A stretch of 64,000 bases of DNA from Kangiella sediminilitoris. GTDB lineage: Bacteria; Pseudomonadota; Gammaproteobacteria; Enterobacterales; Kangiellaceae. The translations under genes and the position numbers were made by a program. Below the pieces are notes generated by a model. That model worked only from the letters and a program-made list of their open reading frames with translations, had not been told where the DNA came from and did not search any database. Below are positions 63,732 through 64,000 of the stretch, piece after piece; the first letter of the stretch is position 1; each line of letters opens with the position of its first letter. The stretch is from NCBI RefSeq assembly GCF_001708405.1, contig NZ_CP012418.1, positions 372,001 through 436,000 on the forward strand. Direction: 5' to 3'.

Positions 63732-64000
63732 GTGGATATCGTTTTTATTGAAGATTTAAAGGTCGATACAGTGATTGGTATTTATGACTGGGAAAGGCAA
63801 ATTCGCCAGACCATTAGTATCGATTTGGAAATGGCGCATGATATTCGCCCAGCCGCTCAGGAAGATACTATTGATCAATGTCTGGACTATAAGTCGGTGG
63901 CTAAGCGTGTGATAAGCTTTGTAGAGGAGTCCGAGTTTCAGTTAGTGGAAACCCTGGCAGAAAAAATTGCTCACATTATTCGTAGTGAATTTGGAGTGCC
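63732..64000 (+). CDS. folB: Dihydroneopterin aldolase (3' end outside window)
   Basis: FolB cleaves dihydroneopterin in folate synthesis. The visible 89 codons match the family: MDIVFIEDLKVDTVIGIYDWERQIRQTI, the CLDYKSVAKRV region, and the VETLAEKIAHII segment with the catalytic Glu. I chose GTG 63732, because MDIVFIE is the usual N-terminus; an ATG at 63711 in the same frame would add seven residues. The gene runs off the window end. Confidence 0.92.
   Translation, partial: MDIVFIEDLKVDTVIGIYDWERQIRQTISIDLEMAHDIRPAAQEDTIDQCLDYKSVAKRVISFVEESEFQLVETLAEKIAHIIRSEFGV

Overview
The window is a chromosomal stretch of a gammaproteobacterium with moderately low G+C. Gene order strongly resembles conserved gammaproteobacterial blocks: pilQ-aroK-aroB-damX-hemE; mutM/rpmG/rpmB/radC/coaBC/slmA/pyrE; lptD-surA-pdxA-rsmA; amgK-murU-djlA; and rpsU-yqeY-dnaG-rpoD with tsaD, plsY and folB. 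The low G+C, lean operons, many envelope proteins and a large M1 lipoprotein aminopeptidase suggest a marine lineage such as Kangiella or a relative. That genus call is inference from gene content, not from a database match. I see no prophage, insertion sequence, integron or CRISPR array.

Region by region. 1-4.7 kb: 3' part of the type IV pilus secretin pilQ, shikimate genes aroK and aroB, and a DamX-like protein with AAA ATPase, membrane and SPOR parts. 4.8-10.3 kb: hemE, a YheT hydrolase, an aldehyde dehydrogenase, coaD, a 2[4Fe-4S] ferredoxin, a patatin-like lipase and a DUF3301 protein. 10.4-20.6 kb: two solitary exbD genes, mutM, rpmG-rpmB, radC, coaBC, a membrane-anchored algC, slmA, a DUF4124 protein, pyrE and a PilZ protein. 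20.7-28.9 kb: rsmA, pdxA, surA and lptD on the minus strand, and the divergent amgK-murU-djlA. 28.9-30.6 kb: a dimeric-type dUTPase (the usual dut locus next to coaBC is empty), a small L7/L12-C-terminal-like protein and a sirtuin. 30.7-33.9 kb: a 4-bp-overlapping pair (cupredoxin-like secreted protein and polytopic membrane protein) divergent from a secreted beta-propeller. 33.9-48 kb: purC, acnA, two MFS transporters, an M1 aminopeptidase and an RND efflux pair. 48-52.9 kb: an unknown secreted protein, a four-gene small-GTPase/Roadblock cassette, and a secreted CSLREA/beta-helix protein. 52.9-64 kb: tRNA-Ile2(CAT), rpoD, dnaG, yqeY, rpsU, a TonB-dependent receptor, tsaD, a Bcr/CflA transporter, plsY and the start of folB.

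The most interesting parts are these. (1) The 49.2-50.9 kb cassette holds a small possible winged-helix protein, an MglA/COG2229-like GTPase and two different Roadblock/LC7 proteins. It resembles a kinase-less version of the actinobacterial conservon and sits behind a perfect TGTGA-N6-TCACA (CRP-type) box. (2) The pyrE leader has a second perfect CRP-type box centred exactly 41.5 bp upstream of a predicted start site, followed by a hairpin plus T-run that looks like an attenuator. (3) The trimeric dut appears to have been replaced by a dimeric MazG-fold dUTPase located elsewhere. (4) A free-standing protein resembling the ribosomal L7/L12 C-terminal domain lies between that dUTPase and a sirtuin gene.
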